The position numbers and the translations under genes are program-made. From positions 8,060,001 to 8,124,000 of the forward strand of contig NZ_CP108070.1 in the NCBI RefSeq assembly GCF_036178845.1: DNA of 64,000 bases, in the 5' to 3' direction. This document shows positions 47,144 to 55,435 of this stretch, piece after piece (the first letter of the stretch is position 1; the number at the start of each line of letters is the position of its first letter). The notes under the pieces are model-generated. The model was given only the letters and a program-made list of their open reading frames with translations. It did no database searches and was not told the origin of the DNA. The stretch is from Streptomyces sp. NBC_00271 (GTDB taxonomy: Bacteria > Actinomycetota > Actinomycetes > Streptomycetales > Streptomycetaceae).

Positions 47144-47871
47144 GCGGCCCGGCCTTCCGCCTCGAGGACCGGGGGCAGGTGGAGTGTGTTCACGCGCCGT
47201 CCGTCGAGCAGTGACACTGTGCGGTCGGCGAGGGCCGCGGTGTCCGCGTAGTGCGTGGCGAGGACGACCGTGATGCCGTGAGAGCGGGCCGCCGAGGTGA
47301 GGGTGCGCAGGACGTGCGCGCCGTCGGCGCTGTGCAGCGGGGCGGACGGCTCGTCGGCGAAGAGCACCTTGGGGGAGAGGGCGAGCGCCCGGGCGATGGC
47401 GACGCGCTGCCGCTCGGTCTGGAGCAGGGCGTGCGGGCGTTTGCGGGCGCAGTCGCCGATGTCGAGGCGTTCCAGCCATTCGAGGGCGGCGGTCTTGGCG
47501 GCCCGGCGGCCACAGCCGCGCAGCATCAGGGGCAGCGCCGCGTTCTCCCAGGCGTTCAGTTCCGGTACGAGGACGGGCGTGGGGTCGATCCAGCCGAAGC
47601 GGTCGCGGCGCAGCCGTTCGCGGGTGACGGGGTCCATGGTGTGCACCGGCGTGCTGTTGAACCAGACCTCGCCCTGCTGGGGCAGCAGCTGCCCCGACAG
47701 ACACTGGAGCAGGGTCGTCTTGCCGCTGCCGCGCGGGCCGCCGACGGCGACGATCTCGCCGTCGCGGATGCCGAGCGAGACACCGTTGAGCGCGGGCGAG
47801 CCGTTGTGCTTGACGTGCAGGGCACGTGCCCAGAGCACGTCGTTGTCCGGCGGGGCCACCATCGCGTACAC
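47125..47871 (-). CDS. ABC transporter ATP-binding protein with atypical signature motif
   Basis: A 248-residue LolD/MacB-type ATPase. Walker A is GGPRGSGKTTLLQCLSG (about 43-59) and Walker B VLFADEP with the H-loop ATHYAD. The signature position reads LLQTERQR where LSGGQQQR is normal, and the D-loop region reads SAPLHSAD in place of TGALD. The serine and glycines that contact ATP in the partner subunit are lost. A heterodimer, slow turnover or a regulator role are possible. Start GTG 47871; GTG/ATG alternatives lie within 10 nt. Confidence 0.82.
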   Translation of the reverse strand: MYAMVAPPDNDVLWARALHVKHNGSPALNGVSLGIRDGEIVAVGGPRGSGKTTLLQCLSGQLLPQQGEVWFNSTPVHTMDPVTRERLRRDRFGWIDPTPVLVPELNAWENAALPLMLRGCGRRAAKTAALEWLERLDIGDCARKRPHALLQTERQRVAIARALALSPKVLFADEPSAPLHSADGAHVLRTLTSAARSHGITVVLATHYADTAALADRTVSLLDGRRVNTLHLPPVLEAEGRAACSLSV

Positions 47872-47982
47872 CTCGGTTCAGATCTGATTTGCGCTGCCAA
47901 TCCCCCGGACGGGGGAACGAAGGCGGGGCCGATCGGTCACTGGGCACGCTAGGGAGTCGGGGCCGGGAGGCCGGACAGCACG

Positions 47983-48029
47983 CGGCCCCGGGGCGCCCAT
48001 TCTCACTCGAACGGGCGCCACCGGGGCCG
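47983..48029. terminator. Large hairpin after the aminotransferase gene
   Basis: Arms 47983-47998 and 48013-48029 are complementary apart from one bulged base, giving a stem of 16 bp with a 14-nt loop. It lies 24 bp beyond the stop of the minus-strand aminotransferase gene. Confidence 0.8.
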
Positions 48030-48052
48030 TTGTTGATCATCCCGGAGGAAGA

Positions 48053-49435
48053 TCAGAGCTTCGTCCACGCCTCCGTCAGCACCTGACGGACGATCCCCTC
48101 GATCTCGTCGAAGGTCGACTGGTCGGAGATCAGCGGCGGCGACAGCTGGATGACCGGGTCACCGCGGTCGTCGGCGCGGCAGTAGAGGCCGTACTCGAAG
48201 AGCTTCTTGGAGACGAAGCCGTAGAGCACGCGCTCCGACTCCTCGTCCGTGAAGGTCTCCTTGGTGGCCTTGTCCTTCACCAGCTCGATGCCGTAGAAGA
48301 AGCCGTTGCCGCGGACGTCGCCGACGATCGGCAGGTCGTGCAGCTTCTGGAGGGTCTGCAGGAAGTTGGCCTCGTTGTCGAGCACGTGCTGGTTGAGGCC
48401 CTCGCGCTCGAAGATGTCGAGGTTGGTGAGCGCCACGGCCGCGGAGACCGGGTGGCCGCCGAAGGTGTAGCCGTGCAGGAAGGTGTTGTCACCCTTGTAG
48501 AACGGCTCGGCGATGCGGTCCGAGACGATGGTGGCACCGATCGGGGAGTAGCCCGAGGTCATGCCCTTGGCGCAGGTGATGATGTCCGGGATGTAGTCGA
48601 ACTTGTCACAGGCGAACATCGTGCCGAGGCGGCCGAAGGCGCAGATGACCTCGTCCGACACGAGCAGCACGTTGTACTGGTCGCAGATCTCGCGCACGCG
48701 CTGGAAGTAGCCGGGCGGCGGCGGGAAGCAGCCACCGGCGTTCTGCACCGGCTCCAGGAACACGGCCGCGACCGTCTCGGGGCCCTCGAAGAGGATCTCC
48801 TGCTCGATCTGGTCGGCGGCCCAGCGGCCGAAGGCCTCCGGGTCGTCGCCGTGGATCGGGGCGCGGTAGATGTTGGTGTTCGGCACCTTGTGCGCGCCCG
48901 GGACGAGCGGCTCGAAGGGGGCCTTCAGGGCCGGCAGACCGGTGATGGACAGGGCGCCCTGCGGGGTGCCGTGGTAGGCGACCGCGCGCGAGATGACCTT
49001 GTACTTCGTGTGGTTGCCGGTGAGCTTGTGGTACTGCTTCGCCAGCTTCCACGCGGTCTCGACGGCCTCGCCGCCGCCCGTGGAGAAGAACACCTTGTTC
49101 AGGTCGCCCGGAGCGTAGTGCGCGAGGCGCTCGGCGAGCTCGACGGCCTTCGGGTGGGCGTAGGACCAGATCGGGAAGAAGGCCAGCTCCTGCGCCTGCT
49201 TGAAGGCCGTCTCGGCCAGCTCCACGCGGCCGTGGCCCGCCTGGACCACGAACAGGCCCGCGAGACCGTCGAGGTAGCGCTTGCCCTTGTCGTCGTAGAT
49301 GTAGGTGCCCTCACCCTTGACGATGGTGGGAACGGGCGCGTTCTCGTACGAGGACATGCGGGTGAAGTGCATCCACAAGTGGTCGTACGCGGTCTTGCTC
49401 AGGTCCTGTGTGCTCACGGCTATCGGGTTCCCCAC
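48053..49435 (-). CDS. Polyamine/GABA-type class III aminotransferase
   Basis: A 460-residue PLP-dependent class III transaminase. Hallmarks are the G-G-x cluster FFSTGGGEAVETAWKLAKQY, the aspartate in LLVSDEVICAFGRLG (about 255-269), and the PLP lysine in TCAKGMTSGYSPIGA (about 288). The set of neighbours (AsnC regulator, aldehyde dehydrogenase, polyamine-binding protein) points to putrescine or 4-aminobutanal/GABA degradation. Start GTG 49435 overlaps the AsnC gene by 16 bp; GTG 49417 is an alternative. Confidence 0.9.
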   Translation of the reverse strand: MGNPIAVSTQDLSKTAYDHLWMHFTRMSSYENAPVPTIVKGEGTYIYDDKGKRYLDGLAGLFVVQAGHGRVELAETAFKQAQELAFFPIWSYAHPKAVELAERLAHYAPGDLNKVFFSTGGGEAVETAWKLAKQYHKLTGNHTKYKVISRAVAYHGTPQGALSITGLPALKAPFEPLVPGAHKVPNTNIYRAPIHGDDPEAFGRWAADQIEQEILFEGPETVAAVFLEPVQNAGGCFPPPPGYFQRVREICDQYNVLLVSDEVICAFGRLGTMFACDKFDYIPDIITCAKGMTSGYSPIGATIVSDRIAEPFYKGDNTFLHGYTFGGHPVSAAVALTNLDIFEREGLNQHVLDNEANFLQTLQKLHDLPIVGDVRGNGFFYGIELVKDKATKETFTDEESERVLYGFVSKKLFEYGLYCRADDRGDPVIQLSPPLISDQSTFDEIEGIVRQVLTEAWTKL

Positions 49436-49959
49436 ATGTAGGTCTGCTTCTTGAGCTTCAGATAGACGAAGCTCTCGGTGGAGCGCACCCCGGGCAGGGC
49501 CCGGATGCGTTTGTTGATGACGTCCAGCAGGTGGTCGTCGTCCTCGCAGACGATCTCGGCGAGGATGTCGAACGAGCCCGCGGTCATCACCACGTACTCG
49601 ACTTCCGACATGGCGGTCAGCGCGTCGGCCACCGGGTCGAGGTCGCCCTCGACATTGACGCCGACCATCGCCTGCCTGCGGAAGCCCACGGTGAGCGGGT
49701 CCGTGACGGCGACGATCTGCATCACGCCCTGGTCGAGCAGCTTCTGGACGCGCTGGCGCACGGCCGCCTCGGACAGGCCGACGGCCTTGCCGATCGCGGC
49801 GTACGGACGGCGTCCGTCCTGCTGGAGCTGCTCGATGATGGCGAGGGATACGGAGTCCAGCTGGGGACTGCCGTTCCTGGACTCGCGGGTGGAGTCCCTG
49901 GGGTCTGCGCTTCGACTGGCCACGAGCTCACTGTGCACGAGGTCTCGACGGTTCCGCAA
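49420..49959 (-). CDS. Lrp/AsnC family transcriptional regulator
   Basis: A 179-residue (or 167-residue) regulator. The helix-turn-helix is RRPYAAIGKAVGLSEAAVRQ (about 49-68) and the RAM ligand domain follows, with VMTAGSFDILAEIVCEDD (about 122-139). It is divergent from the aldehyde dehydrogenase and directly upstream of the aminotransferase, so it probably controls both. GTG 49923 (MASRSADPRDS) may be the true start, since no Shine-Dalgarno is seen at 49959. Confidence 0.88.
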   Translation of the reverse strand: MRNRRDLVHSELVASRSADPRDSTRESRNGSPQLDSVSLAIIEQLQQDGRRPYAAIGKAVGLSEAAVRQRVQKLLDQGVMQIVAVTDPLTVGFRRQAMVGVNVEGDLDPVADALTAMSEVEYVVMTAGSFDILAEIVCEDDDHLLDVINKRIRALPGVRSTESFVYLKLKKQTYMWGTR

Positions 49960-50033
49960 GGCTGTAGCGATGAAATTCGTTGTTTACGAGGACGTAGCTT
50001 GCGGATTTCGCAGTCAAGGGGTGACTGGGGGTG

Positions 50034-50061
50034 TTGAAAACGTGGCGCCACGGATTAGGGT
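50034..50061 (+). promoter_or_regulatory. Promoter with internal palindrome, aldehyde dehydrogenase
   Basis: TTGAAA (50034-50039) and TAGGGT (50056-50061) are 16 bp apart. Between them lies the perfect 12-bp palindrome CGTGGCGCCACG (50041-50052), a good operator position for the divergent AsnC-type regulator. A second, more distal site is not obvious. Confidence 0.55.
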
Positions 50062-50103
50062 GGGTGTCTCAGCGATTGGACACCTGAACTTGGAGGGCCG
50101 GCA

Positions 50104-51543
50104 GTGAGCACCGAGCTGCGTCGTCTGCGCAATTACATCGACGGTGAGTTCCGGGACGCCGCCGACGGGCGGACCACCGAGGTCGTCAATCCCGCGAGCG
50201 GCGAGGCGTACGCGACCGCGCCGCTGTCCGGTGAGGCCGACGTGGACGCCGCCATGGCGGCCGCCGCCGCGGCCTTCCCTGCCTGGCGCGACCAGACCCC
50301 CGCCGAGCGCCAGAAGGCCCTCCTGAAGATCGCGGACGCGTTCGAGGAGCGGGCCGAGGAGCTGATCGCCGCCGAGGTCGAGAACACCGGCAAGCCGATC
50401 GGACTGACCCGGTCCGAGGAAATCCCGCCCATGGTCGACCAGATCCGCTTCTTCGCGGGCGCGGCGCGGATGCTCGAGGGCCGCTCGGCCGGCGAGTACA
50501 TGGAGGGGATGACCTCCATCATCCGCCGCGAGCCGATCGGCGTCTGCGCGCAGGTCGCGCCGTGGAACTACCCGATGATGATGGCGGTGTGGAAGTTCGC
50601 CCCGGCGCTCGCGGCCGGCAACACGGTCGTCCTGAAGCCCTCGGACACCACCCCCGCCTCCACCGTCCTGATCGCCGACATCATCGGCGGCATCCTGCCC
50701 AAGGGCGTCTTCAACGTCATCTGCGGCGACCGGGAGACCGGCCGCGCGATGGTCGAGCACCCGACCCCGGCGATGGCCTCCATCACCGGCTCCGTACGCG
50801 CGGGCATGTCCGTCGCCGAGTCGGCGTCCAAGGACCTCAAGCGGGTTCACCTGGAGCTGGGCGGCAAGGCCCCGGTCGTCGTCTTCGAGGACACCGACAT
50901 CGCCAAGGCCGTCGAGGACATCTCGGTCGCGGGCTTCTTCAACGCGGGCCAGGACTGTACGGCCGCCACCCGGGTCCTCGTCCAGGAGTCCATCCACGAC
51001 GAGTTCGTCGCCGCGCTCGCCAAGGCCGCCGCCGAGACGAAGACCGGTCAGCCGGACGACGAGGACGTGCTCTACGGCCCGCTGAACAACCCGAACCAGC
51101 TGAAGCAGGTCGCCGGGTTCATCGAGCGGCTGCCCGCGCACGCCAAGGTCGAGGCGGGCGGCCAGCAGGTCGGCGACAAGGGCTACTTCTACGCCGCGAC
51201 CGTCGTCTCCGGCCTCAAGCAGGACGACGAGATCATCCAGAACGAGGTCTTCGGGCCGGTCATCACCGTCCAGTCCTTCACGGACGAGGCCCAGGCCATC
51301 GAGTGGGCCAACGGCGTCGACTACGCCCTGGCCTCCTCGGTCTGGACGAAGGACCACGGCCGCGCGATGCGTCTGTCGAAGTCCCTCGACTTCGGCTGCG
51401 TGTGGATCAACACCCACATCCCGCTGGTCGCCGAGATGCCGCACGGCGGTTTCAAGAAGTCCGGCTACGGCAAGGACCTGTCGGCGTACGGCTTCGACGA
51501 CTACACGCGGATCAAGCACGTGATGACGTCGCTGGACGCGTAG
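50104..51543 (+). CDS. Gamma-aminobutyraldehyde dehydrogenase-type enzyme
   Basis: A 479-residue NAD(P)-dependent aldehyde dehydrogenase. The catalytic cysteine is in [13 protein letters not shown] (about 279-291), and the general-base glutamate is in LELGGKAPV (about 255). [13 protein letters not shown] is the cofactor-domain motif. Neighbouring aminotransferase and polyamine-type binding protein suggest oxidation of 4-aminobutanal to GABA. The start GTG 50104 has GGAGG about 7 nt upstream. Divergent from the AsnC regulator. Confidence 0.9.
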   Translation: MSTELRRLRNYIDGEFRDAADGRTTEVVNPASGEAYATAPLSGEADVDAAMAAAAAAFPAWRDQTPAERQKALLKIADAFEERAEELIAAEVENTGKPIGLTRSEEIPPMVDQIRFFAGAARMLEGRSAGEYMEGMTSIIRREPIGVCAQVAPWNYPMMMAVWKFAPALAAGNTVVLKPSDTTPASTVLIADIIGGILPKGVFNVICGDRETGRAMVEHPTPAMASITGSVRAGMSVAESASKDLKRVHLELGGKAPVVVFEDTDIAKAVEDISVAGFFNAGQDCTAATRVLVQESIHDEFVAALAKAAAETKTGQPDDEDVLYGPLNNPNQLKQVAGFIERLPAHAKVEAGGQQVGDKGYFYAATVVSGLKQDDEIIQNEVFGPVITVQSFTDEAQAIEWANGVDYALASSVWTKDHGRAMRLSKSLDFGCVWINTHIPLVAEMPHGGFKKSGYGKDLSAYGFDDYTRIKHVMTSLDA

Positions 51544-51609
51544 TGCGTACGGTGTGAACCGTGCGGCCCCCCCCGTGGTGGTCAGCCGCACCAGCTGGTC
51601 CCGACGACG

Positions 51610-51882
51610 GGCCGGGAGCAGGAGCGGCTCATGGAGCGCCTGGTGGCCGACCTCGTCGACGACGCCGTACGCCAACCGTCAGGACGGCGCGGGGAGTTGG
51701 ATCCGGTTTTGGACCGGACTGGACGGCGTGCGGCCGGTCCCGCGGATCGCCGGCAGCGACGGTCCCGGTCTCGGCCTGTCCGTCGTCGCCGCCGTGGCGA
51801 TGGCGCACGGCGGTCCGCGCCGACTCCGTACGAGGAACCGTACGAGGAACCGTACGAGGAGCAGCACGAGGTGTCCGCCTGA
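51610..51882 (+). pseudogene. Remnant of a sensor histidine kinase ATPase domain
   Basis: In one frame, 51616-51680 reads EQERLMERLVADLVDDAVRQ, resembling the N-box LVDNAVRHN of histidine kinases. In another frame, 51692-51835 reads SWIRFWTGLDGVRPV and then GPGLGLSVVAAVAMAHGG, an HATPase G2-box. The G1-region between the boxes is missing, so a frameshift and an internal deletion separate the two pieces. The last part returns to the first frame and ends in PYEEPYEEPYEEQHEVSA. This is a dead fragment of a two-component kinase. Confidence 0.6.
51826..51871 (+). repeat. 12-bp tandem repeat, three copies and a partial one
   Basis: CCGTACGAGGAA occurs at 51826-51837, 51838-51849 and, with a final change, 51850-51861; a diverged partial copy follows. 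It lies at the end of the kinase remnant and would code for PYEE repeats in one frame. Confidence 0.8.
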
Positions 51883-52001
51883 GGCGATCGCCCGAGGTAA
51901 CCGACCGGAAATGACGCGATCGACAGGGTGTCGGGTCGGCGCGCGACCGCTTGACGCAGCGTCCATTGTTCGCGTCGAGTCGCAGCAGGCATGCTGCCGG
52001 G

Positions 52002-53192
52002 GTGCCAGAGATTCGGAAGACCTCGCCCCTGTCCCGCCGGTCCCTGCTGCGCGCCCTGGGCGGGGGTGCGGCGCTCGGGGCCCTCGCGGGCTGTGGGGTG
52101 CCCGCCGCGTACGTGTCACCCGGTGACCGCGCCGGAGCCGACCTCTCGGCCCGCGACAAGAAACTGACCTGGGCGAACTGGCCGCTCTACATAGACACCG
52201 ACGACAAGGACCACACGAAGCGGCCCACGCTGGACGCGTTCCGCAAACGCACCGGGATCTCCGTCGACTACATCGAGGAGATCAACGACAACGACGAGTT
52301 CTTCGGCAAGATCAGCCCGTCCCTGATGAACCACCAGCAGACCGGCCGCGACCTGATCGTCATCAGCGACTGGATGTGCGCGCGCTTCGTCCGGCTCGGC
52401 TGGGTGCAGGAGATGGACCGCGCCAGGCAGCCGAACGTCGCCAAGTACCTCGACCCGCTGCTGAGTCGGCCCGCGTTCGACCCGGGTCGCAAGTCCACCG
52501 TGCCGTGGCAGTCCGGTATCACCGGCATCGCGTACAACCGCCGCAAGCTCGGCCGCGAGATCAACCACGTCTCGGACCTGTGGGCCTCCGACCTCAAGGG
52601 CAGGGTCACTCTGCTCTCCGGCCTCGACGAGGCGTTCGCGCTGCTCATGCAGGGCAACGGCGTCGACATCACCCGGTGGAAGGCCGACGACTTCCACAAG
52701 GTCTGCGACCAGGTCGAGAAGTACGTGCACAGCGGCCAGATCCGCCGCTTCACGGGCAACGACTACACCAAGGACCTGGTCAGCGGTGACGTACTGGCCT
52801 GTCAGGCGTACTCGGGCGATGTGATCCAGCTCCAGGCGGACAACCCGGACATCCGCTTCGTCGTCCCCGAGGAGGGCGCCGAGCTGTGGTCCGACTCGCT
52901 GATGATCCCCAACCTGGCCCGCCACAAGGCCAACGCCGAGAGGCTCGTCGACTACTACTACGAGCCCGAGGTCGCCGCCGAACTGGCGTCCTGGGTCAAC
53001 TACGTCTGCCCGGTCCCGGCCGCCCAGCACGTCCTCGCCTCCTCCAAGGACGAGGACACCGCCGCCCTCGCCGAGAACCCGCTGATCTTCCCCGACGCCA
53101 CCATGCGCAAGCGGCTGGCGATCGCGCGCGACATCACGTCCACGGAACGCACGGAGTTCGCCAAGCGCTGGAACGCGATCGCGGGACTCTGA
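52002..53192 (+). CDS. Polyamine ABC transporter substrate-binding protein (PotD-type), orphan
   Basis: A 396-residue Tat lipoprotein: SRRSLLRALGGGAALGALAGCG has the twin arginines and the lipobox LAGC. The mature part begins LTWANWPLYIDTDD, a PotD hallmark, then SDWMCARFVRLGWVQEMD and LACQAYSGDVIQLQADNPD. It should bind putrescine or spermidine. The start GTG 52002 has no Shine-Dalgarno; CATGCT (51990-51995) with TTGTTC (51966-51971) fits a leaderless promoter. No permease or ATPase genes follow, unlike in related genomes, so the protein may share another transporter. Confidence 0.88.
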   Translation: MPEIRKTSPLSRRSLLRALGGGAALGALAGCGVPAAYVSPGDRAGADLSARDKKLTWANWPLYIDTDDKDHTKRPTLDAFRKRTGISVDYIEEINDNDEFFGKISPSLMNHQQTGRDLIVISDWMCARFVRLGWVQEMDRARQPNVAKYLDPLLSRPAFDPGRKSTVPWQSGITGIAYNRRKLGREINHVSDLWASDLKGRVTLLSGLDEAFALLMQGNGVDITRWKADDFHKVCDQVEKYVHSGQIRRFTGNDYTKDLVSGDVLACQAYSGDVIQLQADNPDIRFVVPEEGAELWSDSLMIPNLARHKANAERLVDYYYEPEVAAELASWVNYVCPVPAAQHVLASSKDEDTAALAENPLIFPDATMRKRLAIARDITSTERTEFAKRWNAIAGL

Positions 53193-53259
53193 CGGCTTTG
53201 CCCTCTCTTTACAACCCGGTCTCCGGCTGCCTCGTCTCTTCGCACGATCCGTAACTCAG

Positions 53260-53282
53260 CCCGCCGGGTCACCGGGCGGGCG
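53260..53282. terminator. Hairpin between the binding protein and the surface protein gene
   Basis: Arms GCCCGCC (53260-53266) and GGCGGGC (53276-53282) pair, with a short loop. It is a candidate terminator for the binding-protein gene, 22 bp before the next start. Confidence 0.5.
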
Positions 53283-53304
53283 GACCGACGAAAGAGAGCG
53301 ATTC

Positions 53305-53724
53305 ATGCGCCGAACTGTCCTCAGCACCCTGGCACTCGCGTGTACCGCCGTGCTGGCGAGCACGGTGCCCGCCTTCGCCAGTGGGGCGAGCCCGGTCCCG
53401 ACGGTCCGTCCGACCGCCACCGCCGCCCCGTCCAAGGCGCCGACCGGCAGCGCCACCCCGAGTGCCGCCCCGAGCGCGGTGCCGACCACCCGTCCGGCCT
53501 CCGGCACCCCGTCGCCGGTTCCGAGCGTCGGCACGCCGACCCGGGCGCCGTCCCCGGCGCAGGTCGCCGTCGTGCCGAAGGGAGCGCCCGACACCGGTGT
53601 GACGCCGACGGCGTCGAAGTCCGGCGGCCAGGGCGGCCTCATCGGCGGGGGCGCCGCCGCGGCGTTCGCCATCGGTGGCGCGGCGGTCTTCGTCGTACGT
53701 CGCCGGCGGGCGACCGGGGAATGA
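53305..53724 (+). CDS. Small Pro/Thr/Ser-rich surface protein with sorting-like C-terminus
   Basis: A 139-residue protein. It has a signal peptide (residues 1-25, cut near AFA-S), a Pro/Ala/Thr/Ser stalk (26-85), then the sequence GAPDTGV, then a hydrophobic helix (about 110-130) and VVRRRRATGE. This is a sortase-substrate layout with APDTG at the sorting position. The following gene overlaps by 4 bp and is a sortase, supporting the call. It has no folded domain, so it probably acts as a cell-wall tether or spacer. Confidence 0.82.
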   Translation: MRRTVLSTLALACTAVLASTVPAFASGASPVPTVRPTATAAPSKAPTGSATPSAAPSAVPTTRPASGTPSPVPSVGTPTRAPSPAQVAVVPKGAPDTGVTPTASKSGGQGGLIGGGAAAAFAIGGAAVFVVRRRRATGE

Positions 53725-54332
53725 CCTCGCTTTCCAGGCGCGCGTTCGTCACCGCGGCGACGGCCTCGCTGCTCGTGAGCTGCGGCGGCCACGGGACCGA
53801 CTCGACCGCACCCGAACACCCCGGGAGCACGCCGGTGCCCTCGCGGACCTCCGCGAAGGCCGCGCACGGCCTCGGGCGTTCGGTCCCGGTCGGGTTGCGC
53901 ATCCCGGCCATCGGGGTCGACACCCCGGTCATGCAGCTGGGGCTGGCCGCGGACGGCAGCGTCCAGGTGCCCCCGATCACGGCGCACGACCGGGCGGGCT
54001 GGTACCGGAACTCGCCGACGCCGGGTCAGACCGGTCCGTCGGTGATCCTCGGCCATGTCACGGTCGGTTCCTACGGGGACGGCGTCTTCCGCCGTCTCGC
54101 GCAGGTGCGGAAGGGCGACCGGATCGTGGCGCGCCTGGAGAACGGCAGGACGGCGGAGTTCACGGTCGACGCCGTACGGACGGTCGCCAAGGCCGACTTC
54201 CCGTCGGACGAGGTGTATGGGGACGTGGACCGTCCCGAGCTACGGCTCATCACGTGCGGAGGGGCCCGTACCGGTACGGGCTACGCCGACAACGTGATCG
54301 TCTTCGCCGCGCTGAGCTCGGCGACGCCCTGA
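53721..54332 (+). CDS. Class F sortase, predicted Tat lipoprotein
   Basis: A 203-residue sortase. LRIPAIGVDTPVMQLGL begins the fold; VILGHVTV holds the catalytic histidine (near residue 113) and LITCGGARTG the catalytic cysteine (near residue 177), with an Arg four residues later and YADNVIVF at the end. The N-terminus SRRAFVTAATASLLVSC has a twin-arginine motif and a lipobox, LVSC, so the enzyme may be a lipoprotein, not a TM-anchored sortase. The start overlaps the surface-protein stop (ATGA). Confidence 0.85.
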   Translation: MTSLSRRAFVTAATASLLVSCGGHGTDSTAPEHPGSTPVPSRTSAKAAHGLGRSVPVGLRIPAIGVDTPVMQLGLAADGSVQVPPITAHDRAGWYRNSPTPGQTGPSVILGHVTVGSYGDGVFRRLAQVRKGDRIVARLENGRTAEFTVDAVRTVAKADFPSDEVYGDVDRPELRLITCGGARTGTGYADNVIVFAALSSATP

Positions 54333-54347
54333 CCCGCCGAGACCGAT

Positions 54348-54381
54348 CCCGGGCCGAGGGAACGTACGCCGTCGGCCCGGG
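54348..54381. terminator. Hairpin after the sortase gene
   Basis: Arms CCCGGGCCGA (54348-54357) and TCGGCCCGGG (54372-54381) pair over 10 bp with a 14-nt loop, followed by CTCTTTCC. It ends the surface protein-sortase unit. Confidence 0.75.
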
Positions 54382-54426
54382 CTCTTTCCCACGAGTGCCC
54401 GCACGACGTCACGACCATGGAGAGCT

Positions 54427-54918
54427 TTGAAACGGTCCCGCGAGAAGGCCGCGTCCGAGCTGTTCGCCGCCCTTTATCCGCGCCTCGCCGGCTGGTGCCG
54501 CCGTCTCGTCGACGACGACGAGACGGCCCACGAGATCGCCTCGGAGGCGTTCACCCGGCTCTGGGCCCGCTGGACCTCGGTGGCTGAGCCCCGGGGCTTC
54601 CTCTATGTCACCGCGGCCAACCTCGTCCGGGACCACTGGCGCAAGCTGGAGCGCGAACGCAGAGCCGTGCACCGTGCCACCGCCGAGGCCGCCGTCCGCC
54701 CGCACACCGAACAGTCCGACCCGTCCGTACGCCTGCTCGTGCAGTCGCTGCCGGAACGACTGCGCGTCCCGATCCTCCTGCACTACTACGCTGACATGCC
54801 GATCCGGGAGGTGTCCGTGCTGACCGGACGCAAGGAAGGAACCATCAAGGCCGACCTCCACGCGGCCCGCGAACTGCTCCGCGCCCACCTGAGGAGAAGC
54901 CTTGATCACACACTCTGA
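54427..54918 (+). CDS. ECF-type RNA polymerase sigma factor
   Basis: A 163-residue sigma-70 family factor. Region 2 carries DDDETAHEIASEAFTRLWARW and RGFLYVTAANLVRDHWRKL, and region 4 has LPERLRVPILLHYYADMPIREV then GTIKADLHAARELL, the DNA-binding helices. The apparent start is TTG 54427 with GGAGAG only 2 nt before it; this spacing is short, so the start is uncertain. The gene overlaps the next one by 17 bp, which is typical for an ECF sigma followed by its anti-sigma. Confidence 0.82.
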   Translation: MKRSREKAASELFAALYPRLAGWCRRLVDDDETAHEIASEAFTRLWARWTSVAEPRGFLYVTAANLVRDHWRKLERERRAVHRATAEAAVRPHTEQSDPSVRLLVQSLPERLRVPILLHYYADMPIREVSVLTGRKEGTIKADLHAARELLRAHLRRSLDHTL

Positions 54919-55423
54919 CGAGGGTCCGGACTTCGACCCCGACGATCCGCTCGCCGTCATCCTGCGGCCCGCCTCCGACTACCTCGGCCCACCCCCCGGC
55001 CACTACGAGGCGATCCGCCGCGGCGCCGCCCGCCGTCGGCTGCTGCGCACCGCGGTCGGGGTCGGGTCGGTGTGCGCCGTCGCCGCCCTCGTCGCGCTGC
55101 CGATCCGCCTGTCGACGTCCCAGGCACCCACGTCCCCGACGGTCCCGCTCGCCCCGCCCTCCGAGGGCCGCCCTTCGTCCGTGCCCCCCAGCCCGTCGGC
55201 GTCCCCCGTGCCCGCCGACCCCAGCCGCACCCCGGAGAGTCGGACGGCCAGTCCCACCCCGGGGAAGCGGACGGCAATTCCCACCCAGGCGGCCCGGACG
55301 ACCGGCCGCGCCACGACCCGGCCGGCCGTCCCCACCCCGGCACCGTCGTCGACGCCGTCGCCGACACCGACCACGCCCGTCGCCCAGCCGTCGATCGCGC
55401 CGAGCGGCTCTGCCCGCCGTTGA
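54902..55423 (+). CDS. Single-pass membrane protein, possible anti-sigma factor
   Basis: A 173-residue protein. An N-terminal cytoplasmic part of about 45 residues is acidic then basic (EAIRRGAARRRLLRT), followed by one helix (AVGVGSVCAVAALVALPI, about 50-67). The rest is a Pro/Ser/Thr-rich exported stalk. No zinc-binding motif is seen. The overlap with an ECF sigma gene suggests it regulates that sigma from the membrane. The start TTG 54902 has GAGGAGA about 7 nt upstream, a good ribosome site. Confidence in function is low; the gene call is firmer. Confidence 0.7.
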   Translation: MITHSDEGPDFDPDDPLAVILRPASDYLGPPPGHYEAIRRGAARRRLLRTAVGVGSVCAVAALVALPIRLSTSQAPTSPTVPLAPPSEGRPSSVPPSPSASPVPADPSRTPESRTASPTPGKRTAIPTQAARTTGRATTRPAVPTPAPSSTPSPTPTTPVAQPSIAPSGSARR

Positions 55424-55435
55424 GCGGACGGCCTT

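Noticed and set aside
45899..48040. One 713-codon minus-strand frame covering both ABC genes
   Set aside because: Only the part after 47143 shows permease character; the upstream part is a shadow of the ATPase gene in another frame.
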